Source: Nanobdellota archaeon (GTDB lineage Archaea; Nanobdellota; Nanobdellia; Pacearchaeales; GW2011-AR1). From it: DNA of 64,000 nucleotides. The notes beneath the pieces were generated by a model. The model was given only the letters and a program-made list of their open reading frames with translations, had not been told where the DNA came from and ran no database searches. Location of the stretch: NCBI GenBank assembly GCA_013329055.1, contig DUKY01000016.1, forward strand, positions 16,851-80,850. Reading direction: 5' to 3'. Positions 36,801-42,977 of this stretch are shown here, in pieces (within the stretch, counting starts at the first letter, position 1; each line of letters starts with the position of its first letter). The translations under genes and the position numbers were made by a program.

Positions 36801-39800
36801 GAGCATTAGGAGATAGTAGTACAGCAGTGCATAATACATTATTTCCAAATTTAACTGTAGATAATTCTTCTTATGTAAAAGGTTTTTCTTCAGGTAATGA
36901 AACTTTAGTTTCAACTTTAGCGAGTTCTTTCATTAAAAAAGGTGAAAATTGGAAGATAAGTTGCAGAGCTTATGACTTTACAAGTTATTCATCTTGGATG
37001 AATAGCACAGCAATGACTATTTTAAATGGTCCGCCAGTAATGGCAACAGTAAAAATAAATTCAACTACTAATACAAAAAATGACAGCATTTACGGTTATT
37101 GTAATGCGACAGATAAAGACGAAGACGATTTAGCTTATCAATACCAATGGTATAACGGCTCAACAGTTTATTTTAATGGGACGATTTTCAAGGAAGGGAG
37201 TATTTCTACTGGACATTATTTCTCTTGTGGAATTCGGGCTAATGATTCAAGAGTTTTATGCTGGGGACAGGGATTATATGGACAACTTGGAGATGGGCAA
37301 AATACTATTAATAGAACTTCCCCTTATTTGACAACAGATATATCTTCTTATTCAAGTATAAGTACTGGATATTTTCATGCTTGTGGGATTAGAGCTAATG
37401 ATTCAAGAGTATTATGTTGGGGAAGGGGAGAGTGGGGAAATTTAGGGGATAGTGAAATAACAAACAATTTGGTTCCAAATTTAACTACTGATTCATCTGC
37501 TTATTCAAGCGTAAGTGCAGGGGGTTATCATACATGCGGAATTAGAGCTAATGATTCGAGAGTTCTATGTTGGGGATATGGTAATTTTGGGGAACTCGGA
37601 GATAGTGAAACAGGAAATAACTTACGACCAAATATCACAACAGATTCATCTTCTTATTCAAATATAAATACAGGAGGTTATCATACATGTGGAATTAGAA
37701 CAAATGATTCAAGAGTATTATGTTGGGGATATGGATTATATGGACAACGTGGAGATGGACAAACTACAAATACCCAATCAAATCCAAATGTTACGAAAGA
37801 TACATCTGCTTACTCAAGTATAAGTGCGGGTGAGGTTCATACTTGTGGGATTAGAGCTAATGACTCTAGAGTATTATGCTGGGGAGAATCACAATATGGA
37901 AGGTTAGGAGATACACAAAATGGAGTAGATGTTTTAAATCCAAATTTAACTACAGATTCATCACCTTATACTATTGCAAATGCTGGATATTTACATACAT
38001 GCGGAATTAGACAAAATGATTCAAGAGTTTTATGCTGGGGATATGGAGCTAATGGACAATTGGGAGATGGAGAAAATCCAAATAATTTAATTCCAAATAT
38101 TACCACAGATTCGTCTATTTATTCAAGTGTAAGTCCAGGAGGTTATCATACTTGTGGTATTAGAGCTAATGACTCAAGAGTTTTATGCTGGGGATTTGGG
38201 ACATATGGGCAATTAGGTGACGGAAGTAATGCATCGCACAATACATTAAACCCAAACCTCACAACAGATTCATCACCCTACAAAAAAGGTTTCTCATCAA
38301 GCGAAGAAGTCCTAGTCTCAATCTTAGGAAGTGCTTATTTAAACGTAGGTCAAAATTGGAGTTTTGGTTGCCGTGCTTATGATTTTACTAATTATTCATC
38401 ATGGATGAATAGTTCAATTTTAATTGTTAATACTGCACCGATTATGCGAACAGTTAAAATAAACTCTACAACAAATTCTTCAACAGAGAATATAAAAGGA
38501 TATTGCAATGCAACAGATTTTGAAGGGAGTAACTTAGCTTATGGTTATACTTGGTATAACGGTTCAACTGTTTATTTTGATGGAACTTATTTTAGAAAAA
38601 ATTCTCTGGCATTAGGAGAAAATCATGTCTGTGGAATTCGAGCAAATGACTCAAGAGTGCTTTGTTGGGGAGATTCAGCATATGGACAATTAGGAGATGG
38701 ACAAACAACTACTGACAGAGCATCACCATATTTAACAAATGATTCTTTAGAATATCTTGGAATTTCTGCAGAAAAAGAATATACTTGTGGTATTCGAGCA
38801 AATGATTCAAGAGTTTTATGTTGGGGAAAATGCGATTTTGGAAGATGTGGAGACGGAAATCTTACAACACATAATAATTTAAATCTAACATTAACGACAG
38901 ATACTTCTGCCTATGCAAGTATAAGTGTAGGAGAAGATCATGTCTGCGGTATTAGAGCAAATGATTCAAGGGTTTTATGTTGGGGAGAATGTGATTCTGG
39001 AAAATGTGGAGATGGAAATATATCTAACCATGATGTCGGAAATCCAAATTTAACCACTGATACATCAGCTTATTCAATAATTGCTGCAGGAGGATATCAT
39101 ACTTGTGGAATTCGGGCTAATGATTCAAGAGTTTTATGTTGGGGATTAGGTGGTAATGGAGAATTGGGTAATGGCTCAATAAGTGATTCTGGAAATCCTC
39201 AAATAACAAGTGATAATTCTGCTTATTCAATGATTACCACTGGATATATATTAACTTGTGGTATAAGGAAAAGTGATTCAAGAGTTTTATGTTGGGGATA
39301 TTGTGATCAATATGGAACTTGCGGGGATGGAAATTTTATAGATCATAATAATTTAAATCCAACATTAACTACAGATAGTTCTTCATATAGCACAGTAAAA
39401 ACAAATGATATGTATGCATGTGGTATAAGAAATAGTGATTCGAGAGTTTTATGTTGGGGATACAATTATTATGGAACATTGGGAGATGGAACAACCACTG
39501 ATAAAGCAGATCCAACATTAACAACTGATAATTCTGCTTATTTGGATGTTAATATGAATTATCATCACACTTGCGGAATTCGTGCAAATGATTCAAGAGT
39601 TTTATGCTGGGGTAATAATTGGTATGGTGAATTAGGAAATGGCACCACTTCTAGTTATACCTCTTATTCACCAAGAGTCACAGTTGATACTTCACCTTAT
39701 ATTTCAGATTTATCTGTACAAGGCAATGAAACTTTAGTTTCAATTTTAGGAAGTGCTTTTTTAAATGCTGGAGAAACTTGGAAGTTCGGTTGCAGAGCAT

Positions 39801-41305
39801 ATGATTTTTCTAGTTATTCATCGTGGATGAATAGTTCAACGATGTATTTTGCTCCTCCGAGTTGTGAGATTCAAAGTATTACTGAATTAACTAATACTTC
39901 TTATCAGGATGTTGATGGTAATTATATTTGGTATTATAATCCATCTTACGATGGTTCTGTTCAGATTTTAGTAAATACTACTGATACAGATGTTGATACT
40001 ATAAGTTTCCCAACTACTGTTAGTGCAGGTGCTAACGACACTACTGACCCATATTCAGTAGATTATACTTGGGATACTGCAGATACTTATAATCAAACTA
40101 CTACGATAACAATTAATGATTCTTCGGGTAACCTTGGAAATTGTTCATTTGATATTTATAGAGATAGTGGTGCACCGATATATCACGGATATAATTATGT
40201 TGGTGGAGCTAGTTATGTTAATGGTACTGATTATTGGGTTACAGGGGGAGATAATTTTTTAATTAAGGTTAATCATTCTGATGTTGGTTCAGGTGTATGG
40301 AGACAATATTTTGGATATAATAAAGATGACTGCAATCCAAATGGATGTGGTGGTTCGCCTTATGAAATTAAATCTTATAAAGATACTGTTTATGCAGATT
40401 GGTATGTAAATAATAGTTATTTAGATATTATTAGTGCAACTTGTAATATTTCTGAATGTTATGATAGTTTGAATGTTAGTAATGTTTGGAATACTACTGT
40501 TGCTTTGATTAGTGAAGATTGGGATTTTAAGATGCATACTTATGAGTATGATATGGTGACTAGAGGTTTAGGATATACTGATATGGGCATTTGGTTAAAG
40601 GTTGATAATTCTGCTCCTATTTCAAATGGTACAACGCAAAGTTCATCATATGTTAATGATTTTAATGTTAGTACTTATGATTTTGATAATCGGTCAGGTT
40701 TAAGTTCATGTAGTTATAGAATTCATAATGGCAGTGCTTATTCTTTAGGATGGACTTCTAGAACTTGTAATGCGAATATTAATGTTGATATTTCAAGTTA
40801 TTGTGCTTCTGGGCAAAACTGCACTATTGTGTTAAATAGCACAGATCAGGTTGGACTTACAAGCAGTACTTTTAATGTTAGTGTTTCTATTACAAGTGTT
40901 TCGTCTGGAGCAGGATTTTTTATTACTAATAATACCAATGGAAATGTTGCATTGTTTGATAAAAATGGTAATTTTTATCTTAAGGGCAAGAAAAATTCTA
41001 ATCAGGGTACTTTGAATGCTCCGGCAAATTCTTTTGTTCTGCAAAATTCTTCAGGAACTACTATTGCTTATGTTAATTCAACAGGTTCTTTATTTATGAG
41101 GGGAAGCATTTCTGAGGGTTCAAGTTTGACCGGAAAAACTAGTTCAAATTTAGAGTTTAAGAATTCAACAGACAATTTAATTGGATTTTTTGATAACCAG
41201 GGTAATTTAAAACTTAAGGGATATGTTGTGGAAAATTATTTTAGTTATATTTTAAGTTTGTTTAACAGAATGGGATTATTTCAATCTGGAGGTTATAGAA
41301 AATAG
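27878..41305 (+). CDS. Giant secreted protein with 56 RCC1-like repeats
   Basis: The 4475-residue protein has a signal peptide (KLLILTLVALTIIGVVIAQ); the start could also be the ATG at 27905. Eight blocks follow, each of about 470 residues. A block begins with half of an Ig-like domain (VKINSTTN, GYCNATDxDGDDLxYQYQWY). Exactly seven RCC1-like repeats of the type HTCGIRANDSRVLCWGxGxxGxLGD come next, and it closes with the other half (WKxxCRAYDFTxYSSWMNSS). Every repeat carries two Cys and usually an NDS sequon. An extra Ig-like domain separates blocks 1 and 2. The C-terminus (about 3990-4475) has further Ig-like domains and a VALFDKNGNFYLKG/YVNSTGSLFMRG module. Surface display is likely; the binding target is unknown. 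Confidence 0.85.
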   Translation: MKYKKVLVDMKNKLLILTLVALTIIGVVIAQNQSLEEELASLEEELVNAGFDWLVNATIDENLDTSTIEVFTQNGNETLAVFENIQEEKFYKIYLTNLNGTQDVFDLRINGSIEFDQILDPAPTMSTVKINSTTNASNENLKGYCNATDADGDDLAYQYQWYNGSTVYLNGTLFKEGTISTGNLHTCGIRANDSRVLCWGEGANGRLGDEGTGDNTVPNITTDNSPYSSVSAGYQHTCGIRQNDSRVLCWGYGDFGQLGDGNSTSHNVLNPNLTTDSSAYSSVSAGYIHTCGIRANDSRVLCWGYGGSGRLGDGDSTSHNVSNPNLTTDSSAYLSVSSGISSHTCGIRANDSRVLCWGDSGSGKLGDGQASTDRTSPYPTTDNSSYSSVSAGYSHTCGIRTNDSRILCWGQGDYGQLGDGSTSAHYSSDPNVTTDSSAYANINAGDYHTCGIRANDSRVLCWGTGDDGQVGDGTSTERTNPTLTSDTSAYSSISAGGDNALGRSHTCGIRASDGRVLCWGDGGYYQTGDGGTTDNTVPTLTSDSSPYKKGFSSGEEILISILGNSFLNKNNIWKLSCRAYDFTEYSSWMNSSTVTISDGRSPIMVINSPQNITYTTSTIIFNITATDESGVGVCKYSLDGATNKSMTNITASQWNATNSSMTNQTHTVKFYCNDSLGNMGDTQTIFRINNNPIVQTATINSTTNKSNESIKGYCNATDTDGDDLIYQYQWYNGSTVYYNGTLFKEDSISASFEYTCGIRASDSRVLCWGEGSYGRQGDGSTTDNLVPTLTSDISPYISVSTGYQHTCGIRVNDSRVLCWGESLYGRLGDGQNGVDVLNPNLTTDNSSYISVSAGYYFSCGIRANDSRVLCWGDSLYGQLGDGQTTFDMNTSTLTTDTSAYSSISAGYQHTCGIRVNDSRVLCWGETANGRVGDGQTTTDRTSPYQTTDSSAYSSVSAGSLHTCGIRANDSRVLCWGESLYGRLGDGQNGVDVLNPNLTTDSSAYTSISAGMRHTCGIRTNDSRILCWGEGEYGRLGDGNNSIHNVVSPNITTDSSVYSSVSAGDYHTCGIRASDGRVLCWGQSDYYQLGDGQNTLDRNESTLTTDTSAYKKGFGSGNETLVSILGNAFIKKGEIWKMGCRAYDFNGYSSWMNSSTITILSGPPTMATVKINSTTSTTSDNINGYCNATDKDGDDLAYQYQWYNGSTVYFNGTIFKDGSISTGYYFSCGIRANDSRVLCWGQGLYGQLGDGQNTINRTSPYLTTDISSYKMISAGYYHTCGIRANDSRVLCWGETANGRVGDGQTTTDRTSPYQTTDTSAYSSISAGLLHTCGIRTNDSRVLCWGESLYGRLGDGQNGVDVLNPNVTTDNSSYFSVSAGGYHSCGIRANDSRVLCWGYGLYGQVGNSGTTDNLIPNVTTDTSSYKSASAGYYHTCGIRNNDSRVLCWGRGDWGNLGDSEITNNLVPNLTTDTSPYTIANAGYVHTCGIRTNDSRVLCWGYGANGQVGDGETTNNLVPNITTDSSIYSSVSPGGYHTCGIRANDSRVLCWGYGTYGQLGDGNNASHSVLRPNITTSSSPYKKSFSSSEEILVSILGNAYLNVGENWSLGCRSYDFTDYSSWMNSSILTINFPPVIQTVKINSTTNKSNENIKGYCNATDTDGNDLIYNYTWYNGSTAYINGTLFKEGTISAGYGHSCGIRANDSRVLCWGEGSNGRQGDGQVTDNLIPTLTTDISAYSSVSAGGYFHTCGIRANDSRVLCWGDSAYGQIGDGQITTDRTSPYQTTDTSAYSSISAGDFHTCGIRANDSRVLCWGESANGRLGNGQTTPDQSNPNVTTDTSAYSSISAGEQHTCGIRANDSRVLCWGDSAYGQLGDGQITTDRTSPYLTTDSSAYSSISAGGIHTCGIRTNDSRVLCWGESLDGRLWDGQDGVNVLNPNLTTDSSAYTSISAGGYHTCGIRQSDSRVLCWGYSAYGALGSVSGGLTTDSSAYLSVSAGGDSVRIRGHTCGIRANDSRVLCWGESENGRLGDGQDGVNVWNPNLTTDSSAYKKGFFSGEEVLISTLMSSFITAGESWKFSCSAYDFIEYSSWVNSTAMTILSSPPTMSTVKINSTTNTKNDPIYGYCNATDEESDDLIYQYQWYNGSTVYFNGTLFKDGSISAGWYHTCGIRQNDSRVLCWGRGDNGRLGDGITANHNNSNPNITTDSSAYSSVSAGYTHTCGIRSNDSRILCWGYGLWGNLGDGETTDNSNPNVTTDFSAYLSISAGYTHTCGIRANDSRVLCWGRGNYGTLGDGSTSTHNTLNPNLTTDTSAYSSVSAGYVHTCGIRTNDSRVLCWGYGNFGHLGDGSTSAHNVGNPNITTSTSPYSSISASAGYHHTCGIRANDSRVLCWGYGNNGQLGDGSATAHNNSNPNVTTDSSSYSSISAGGYHNCGIRANDSRVLCWGYGTQGQLGDGAGAGRPNPTLISGSSIYSSVSAGSYYHTCGIRANDSRVLCWGYGNDGELGDGSTASHNVLNPNITTDSSPYKKGFSSSEEVLVSILGNAYINAGQNWSLGCRSYDFSSYSDWMNSSVMTINTAPVMQTVKINSTTNTSTESIKGYCNATDFEGSDLGYQYQWYNGSTLSINGTIFKEGSISAGWYSACGIRANDSRVVCWGYGAFGVLGDGSTTDNLIPNVTADTSAYKSVSVGDSHACGIRQNDSRVLCWGRCSNDACGDGQTTIDRYTPYPMTDSSEYLMISASNYYTCGIRANDSRVLCWGWGDRGEMGDGISADHTNPIATLTTDTSGYKFIITGDDSSTHSCGIRANDSRVLCWGEGSDGQLGDGDNSSHNNPNPNITTDSSAYTSIALGYLHTCGIRANDSRVLCWGNGYAGQLGDGIIASHEVGNPTLINDASPYLIITSGYENTCGIRQSDKRVLCWGSGTLGGIGNGNNVDVGTPTLTLDSSAYSRITGGFEYYCGIRTNDSRVLCWGYGDYGALGDSSTAVHNTLFPNLTVDNSSYVKGFSSGNETLVSTLASSFIKKGENWKISCRAYDFTSYSSWMNSTAMTILNGPPVMATVKINSTTNTKNDSIYGYCNATDKDEDDLAYQYQWYNGSTVYFNGTIFKEGSISTGHYFSCGIRANDSRVLCWGQGLYGQLGDGQNTINRTSPYLTTDISSYSSISTGYFHACGIRANDSRVLCWGRGEWGNLGDSEITNNLVPNLTTDSSAYSSVSAGGYHTCGIRANDSRVLCWGYGNFGELGDSETGNNLRPNITTDSSSYSNINTGGYHTCGIRTNDSRVLCWGYGLYGQRGDGQTTNTQSNPNVTKDTSAYSSISAGEVHTCGIRANDSRVLCWGESQYGRLGDTQNGVDVLNPNLTTDSSPYTIANAGYLHTCGIRQNDSRVLCWGYGANGQLGDGENPNNLIPNITTDSSIYSSVSPGGYHTCGIRANDSRVLCWGFGTYGQLGDGSNASHNTLNPNLTTDSSPYKKGFSSSEEVLVSILGSAYLNVGQNWSFGCRAYDFTNYSSWMNSSILIVNTAPIMRTVKINSTTNSSTENIKGYCNATDFEGSNLAYGYTWYNGSTVYFDGTYFRKNSLALGENHVCGIRANDSRVLCWGDSAYGQLGDGQTTTDRASPYLTNDSLEYLGISAEKEYTCGIRANDSRVLCWGKCDFGRCGDGNLTTHNNLNLTLTTDTSAYASISVGEDHVCGIRANDSRVLCWGECDSGKCGDGNISNHDVGNPNLTTDTSAYSIIAAGGYHTCGIRANDSRVLCWGLGGNGELGNGSISDSGNPQITSDNSAYSMITTGYILTCGIRKSDSRVLCWGYCDQYGTCGDGNFIDHNNLNPTLTTDSSSYSTVKTNDMYACGIRNSDSRVLCWGYNYYGTLGDGTTTDKADPTLTTDNSAYLDVNMNYHHTCGIRANDSRVLCWGNNWYGELGNGTTSSYTSYSPRVTVDTSPYISDLSVQGNETLVSILGSAFLNAGETWKFGCRAYDFSSYSSWMNSSTMYFAPPSCEIQSITELTNTSYQDVDGNYIWYYNPSYDGSVQILVNTTDTDVDTISFPTTVSAGANDTTDPYSVDYTWDTADTYNQTTTITINDSSGNLGNCSFDIYRDSGAPIYHGYNYVGGASYVNGTDYWVTGGDNFLIKVNHSDVGSGVWRQYFGYNKDDCNPNGCGGSPYEIKSYKDTVYADWYVNNSYLDIISATCNISECYDSLNVSNVWNTTVALISEDWDFKMHTYEYDMVTRGLGYTDMGIWLKVDNSAPISNGTTQSSSYVNDFNVSTYDFDNRSGLSSCSYRIHNGSAYSLGWTSRTCNANINVDISSYCASGQNCTIVLNSTDQVGLTSSTFNVSVSITSVSSGAGFFITNNTNGNVALFDKNGNFYLKGKKNSNQGTLNAPANSFVLQNSSGTTIAYVNSTGSLFMRGSISEGSSLTGKTSSNLEFKNSTDNLIGFFDNQGNLKLKGYVVENYFSYILSLFNRMGLFQSGGYRK
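28236..39850 (+). repeat. Eight-fold 1.4-kb super-repeat, each with seven 150-bp RCC1 units
   Basis: Block starts (xTVKINSTTN codons) are at about 28250, 29960, 31370, 32780, 34190, 35615, 37040 and 38450. Counting the CGIRxxDxRVLCWG signature gives seven in every block. Some units are close to identical between blocks (for example ESLYGRLGDGQNGVDVLNPN in blocks 2 and 3), pointing to recent duplication or gene conversion. Confidence 0.88.
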
Positions 41306-41361
41306 GAGATAAAATTATTAAAGGCTTACTGATATATAATAATATAAAAATTAGAGGTTAA

Positions 41362-41601
41362 ATGATAAATAAAAAAATTTATAAAGACAAAAAGTCTAAA
41401 AATAATATGATACTCCCCGGTGATCCTAAGGGGTTGCCGGATGATTTTTCTAATGCTATTATTTTTGTGGATAATGCTTCTAAGGGTATTTATAATGTTG
41501 TTTTGAGTGGGGTTAATTTATATGGAGAAAAAATGAATAACAAAATTGGTGTGTTGAGTTTAAAATTGAAAGGGGGAAGTTTTAAAAGTCTTAGGTGCTA
41601 A
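41362..41601 (+). pseudogene. Truncated 5'-end copy of the tail-fibre-like surface gene
   Basis: The frame begins MINKKIYKDKK, resembling the starts of the 42124 and 42974 genes (ATGATAAATAAA and ATGATGAATAAA). It later reads GIYNVVLSGVNL, matching GIYNIVLTNVNL of the 42974 product. The signal-peptide part is missing and replaced by unrelated sequence. It is probably a degenerate copy left upstream of the MazEF cassette. A functional small protein is unlikely. Confidence 0.5.
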
Positions 41602-41609
41602 AAGAGATT

Positions 41610-41804
41610 ATGGAAAATGTTAGTTTCGATATACTGAATAAGAAGATTATTGATTTAGCAAATGCTGTTGAGGAGATTAAGATTCAGATAAATCTTTTAA
41701 AAAATAATTCTTTAAACATTTATGATTCTGAATTAAGAGAAGAGTTAAATGAGTGGGATAAATTGAGTACACAAACTTTAGAAAACTTTGAATCTAAGAT
41801 ATGA
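41610..41804 (+). CDS. Putative antitoxin of a MazF/PemK module
   Basis: About 64 residues from the ATG at 41610 (MENVSFDILNKKIIDLANAV); a GTG at 41595 is an alternative start. The sequence is acidic and helical (EEIKIQINLLKNNS, ELREELNEWDKLS), with coiled-coil character and no obvious DNA-binding motif. Its stop overlaps the MazF-like gene by four bases (ATGA at 41801), the normal arrangement for an antitoxin-toxin pair, so the antitoxin role is inferred from context. Confidence 0.6.
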   Translation: MENVSFDILNKKIIDLANAVEEIKIQINLLKNNSLNIYDSELREELNEWDKLSTQTLENFESKI

Positions 41805-42127
41805 AAAAAGGAGAGATATTTAATGTTAACTTAATTGGAAGGGGGCATGAACAAAAAGGTTTTAGACCAGCAATTGTTTATTCTAGTGTTATTGCAGGAA
41901 TTGTAGCAATAATTCCTTTAACTAGCATTGAAAAGGCATTAAAGTATGATGGTTCTTTAAAAATTATAAAATCCAATACTAATGGATTAAATAGTGATTC
42001 TGTCGCTTTGATTTTTCACATAAAAACAATTGATGCAAGATTCCTAAAGAATAAAATTGGTGAATTAGATGAAAAGAATTTGCATTTAATAAATAATAAA
42101 TTAAGAGAATTTTTAGATCTAAAATGA
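41801..42127 (+). CDS. MazF/PemK-family toxin (endoribonuclease)
   Basis: The 108-residue protein has the MazF/PemK layout: KKGEIFNVNL at the first strands, EQKGFRPAIVYSS with the conserved Gly-x-Arg-Pro, VAIIPLTS, and the SDSVALIFHIKTIDARFL segment with the D and H(I)KT(I)D(A/K)RL region. MazF enzymes cut mRNA at short sequences. It is coupled to an upstream acidic antitoxin candidate. Its stop lies in the ATGA that begins a truncated copy of the surface gene at 42124, so the cassette ends exactly at a gene-start copy. Confidence 0.85.
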   Translation: MKKGEIFNVNLIGRGHEQKGFRPAIVYSSVIAGIVAIIPLTSIEKALKYDGSLKIIKSNTNGLNSDSVALIFHIKTIDARFLKNKIGELDEKNLHLINNKLREFLDLK

Positions 42128-42390
42128 TAAATAAAGAGGTGATAAAAATACAAATGAATTTTTTACTCTTTGTAATTGGTATTGTTTTACTTCTTAGTTT
42201 TGTTTCTGCTATTCCTCAGACTTTTAGTATTCACGGTAAATTAGAAAATAATGCGGGTAGTCCGCTTGAGGGGACTTATAGTAAAATTTATAAATCTTCA
42301 CTACATATTTTTAATAACATGTTCCCAGTGATCTTTTTAGGTCACTGGATGACTTTTCATTCTAGTAAATTTTTGGAGATTTTGAAATAA
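42124..42390 (+). pseudogene. Truncated copy of the tail-fibre-like surface gene
   Basis: The frame gives a signal peptide and then SAIPQTFSIHGKLENNAGSP followed by LEGTYS, almost identical to the start of the 42974 product. It diverges after residue 60 into sequence that includes the hairpin CCAGTGA...TCACTGG (42325-42348). It ends one base into the NYN-domain gene. This is a 5' copy of the surface gene left between two toxin/nuclease-type cassettes. A short secreted peptide could still be made. Confidence 0.75.
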
Positions 42391-42977
42391 TGGCAAATTC
42401 TACTCTTGTTTTTGTAGATGCAGGATTCTTATCTGAATTATCTAAACATTTTGGTGAAGGTAAACATTTAAAATTTGATTATCTTAAATTTTTTAAATTT
42501 CTGGCAGAAAAAAGAAAACTAAATCTAAAGAAGGTTTTTTATTATACTGCTCCACCTTTTCAGTCTAATACTCATAATAAAAAAGAGGTTTTAAGAAAGA
42601 AGGGTTATGATAGTTTTATTAACAAAATTAAAAAAGACCTTTTAATTCAGATTAGAGAAGGGAGGGTACAAAAATTAATGAGTGTTTATGGAGAGGAATT
42701 TAATCAAAAAGGAGTTGATACTTTAATGACTTTAGATTTGGTTTTAGTGAAAGATAAATTTCCAGAGATAGATGAACTTATTTTAATAACTAGTGATACT
42801 GATTTTTGTCCTGTGATTAAAGAAATCAAAAGATTTGGGATTAAAACTATTTTATATACTTATATTGAAAGGAAAAGAGATTCTAAATTTTTTCTTTCTC
42901 ATCACTTAATTGACTGTTGTGATAAAGTTGAATATCTAAAAAAGGAGGATATGATAAAATTTTCGTTTAAAAAATGA
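42390..42977 (+). CDS. NYN-domain (LabA/PIN-like) putative ribonuclease
   Basis: The 195-residue protein has the acidic motifs of NYN/LabA nucleases: LVFVDAGFLSEL (first Asp), KKVFYYTAPPF, KGVDTLMTLDLVLV (second Asp) and LILITSDTDFCPVIKEIKRF (SDxDF motif). These residues would bind a metal ion for RNA cleavage. The gene follows a truncated surface-gene copy and its stop overlaps the start of the full-length surface gene (ATGATG at 42974), mirroring the MazEF cassette. That placement suggests insertion together with a copied gene start; a defence or RNA-processing role is possible. Confidence 0.8.
   Translation: MANSTLVFVDAGFLSELSKHFGEGKHLKFDYLKFFKFLAEKRKLNLKKVFYYTAPPFQSNTHNKKEVLRKKGYDSFINKIKKDLLIQIREGRVQKLMSVYGEEFNQKGVDTLMTLDLVLVKDKFPEIDELILITSDTDFCPVIKEIKRFGIKTILYTYIERKRDSKFFLSHHLIDCCDKVEYLKKEDMIKFSFKK

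Noticed and set aside
27878-41305. Assembly collapse or expansion as the explanation of the long repeat gene
   Set aside because: All 56 units differ in sequence, the frame stays open for 13.4 kb and each block has exactly seven units, which argues against artefact, although read checks would still be useful.
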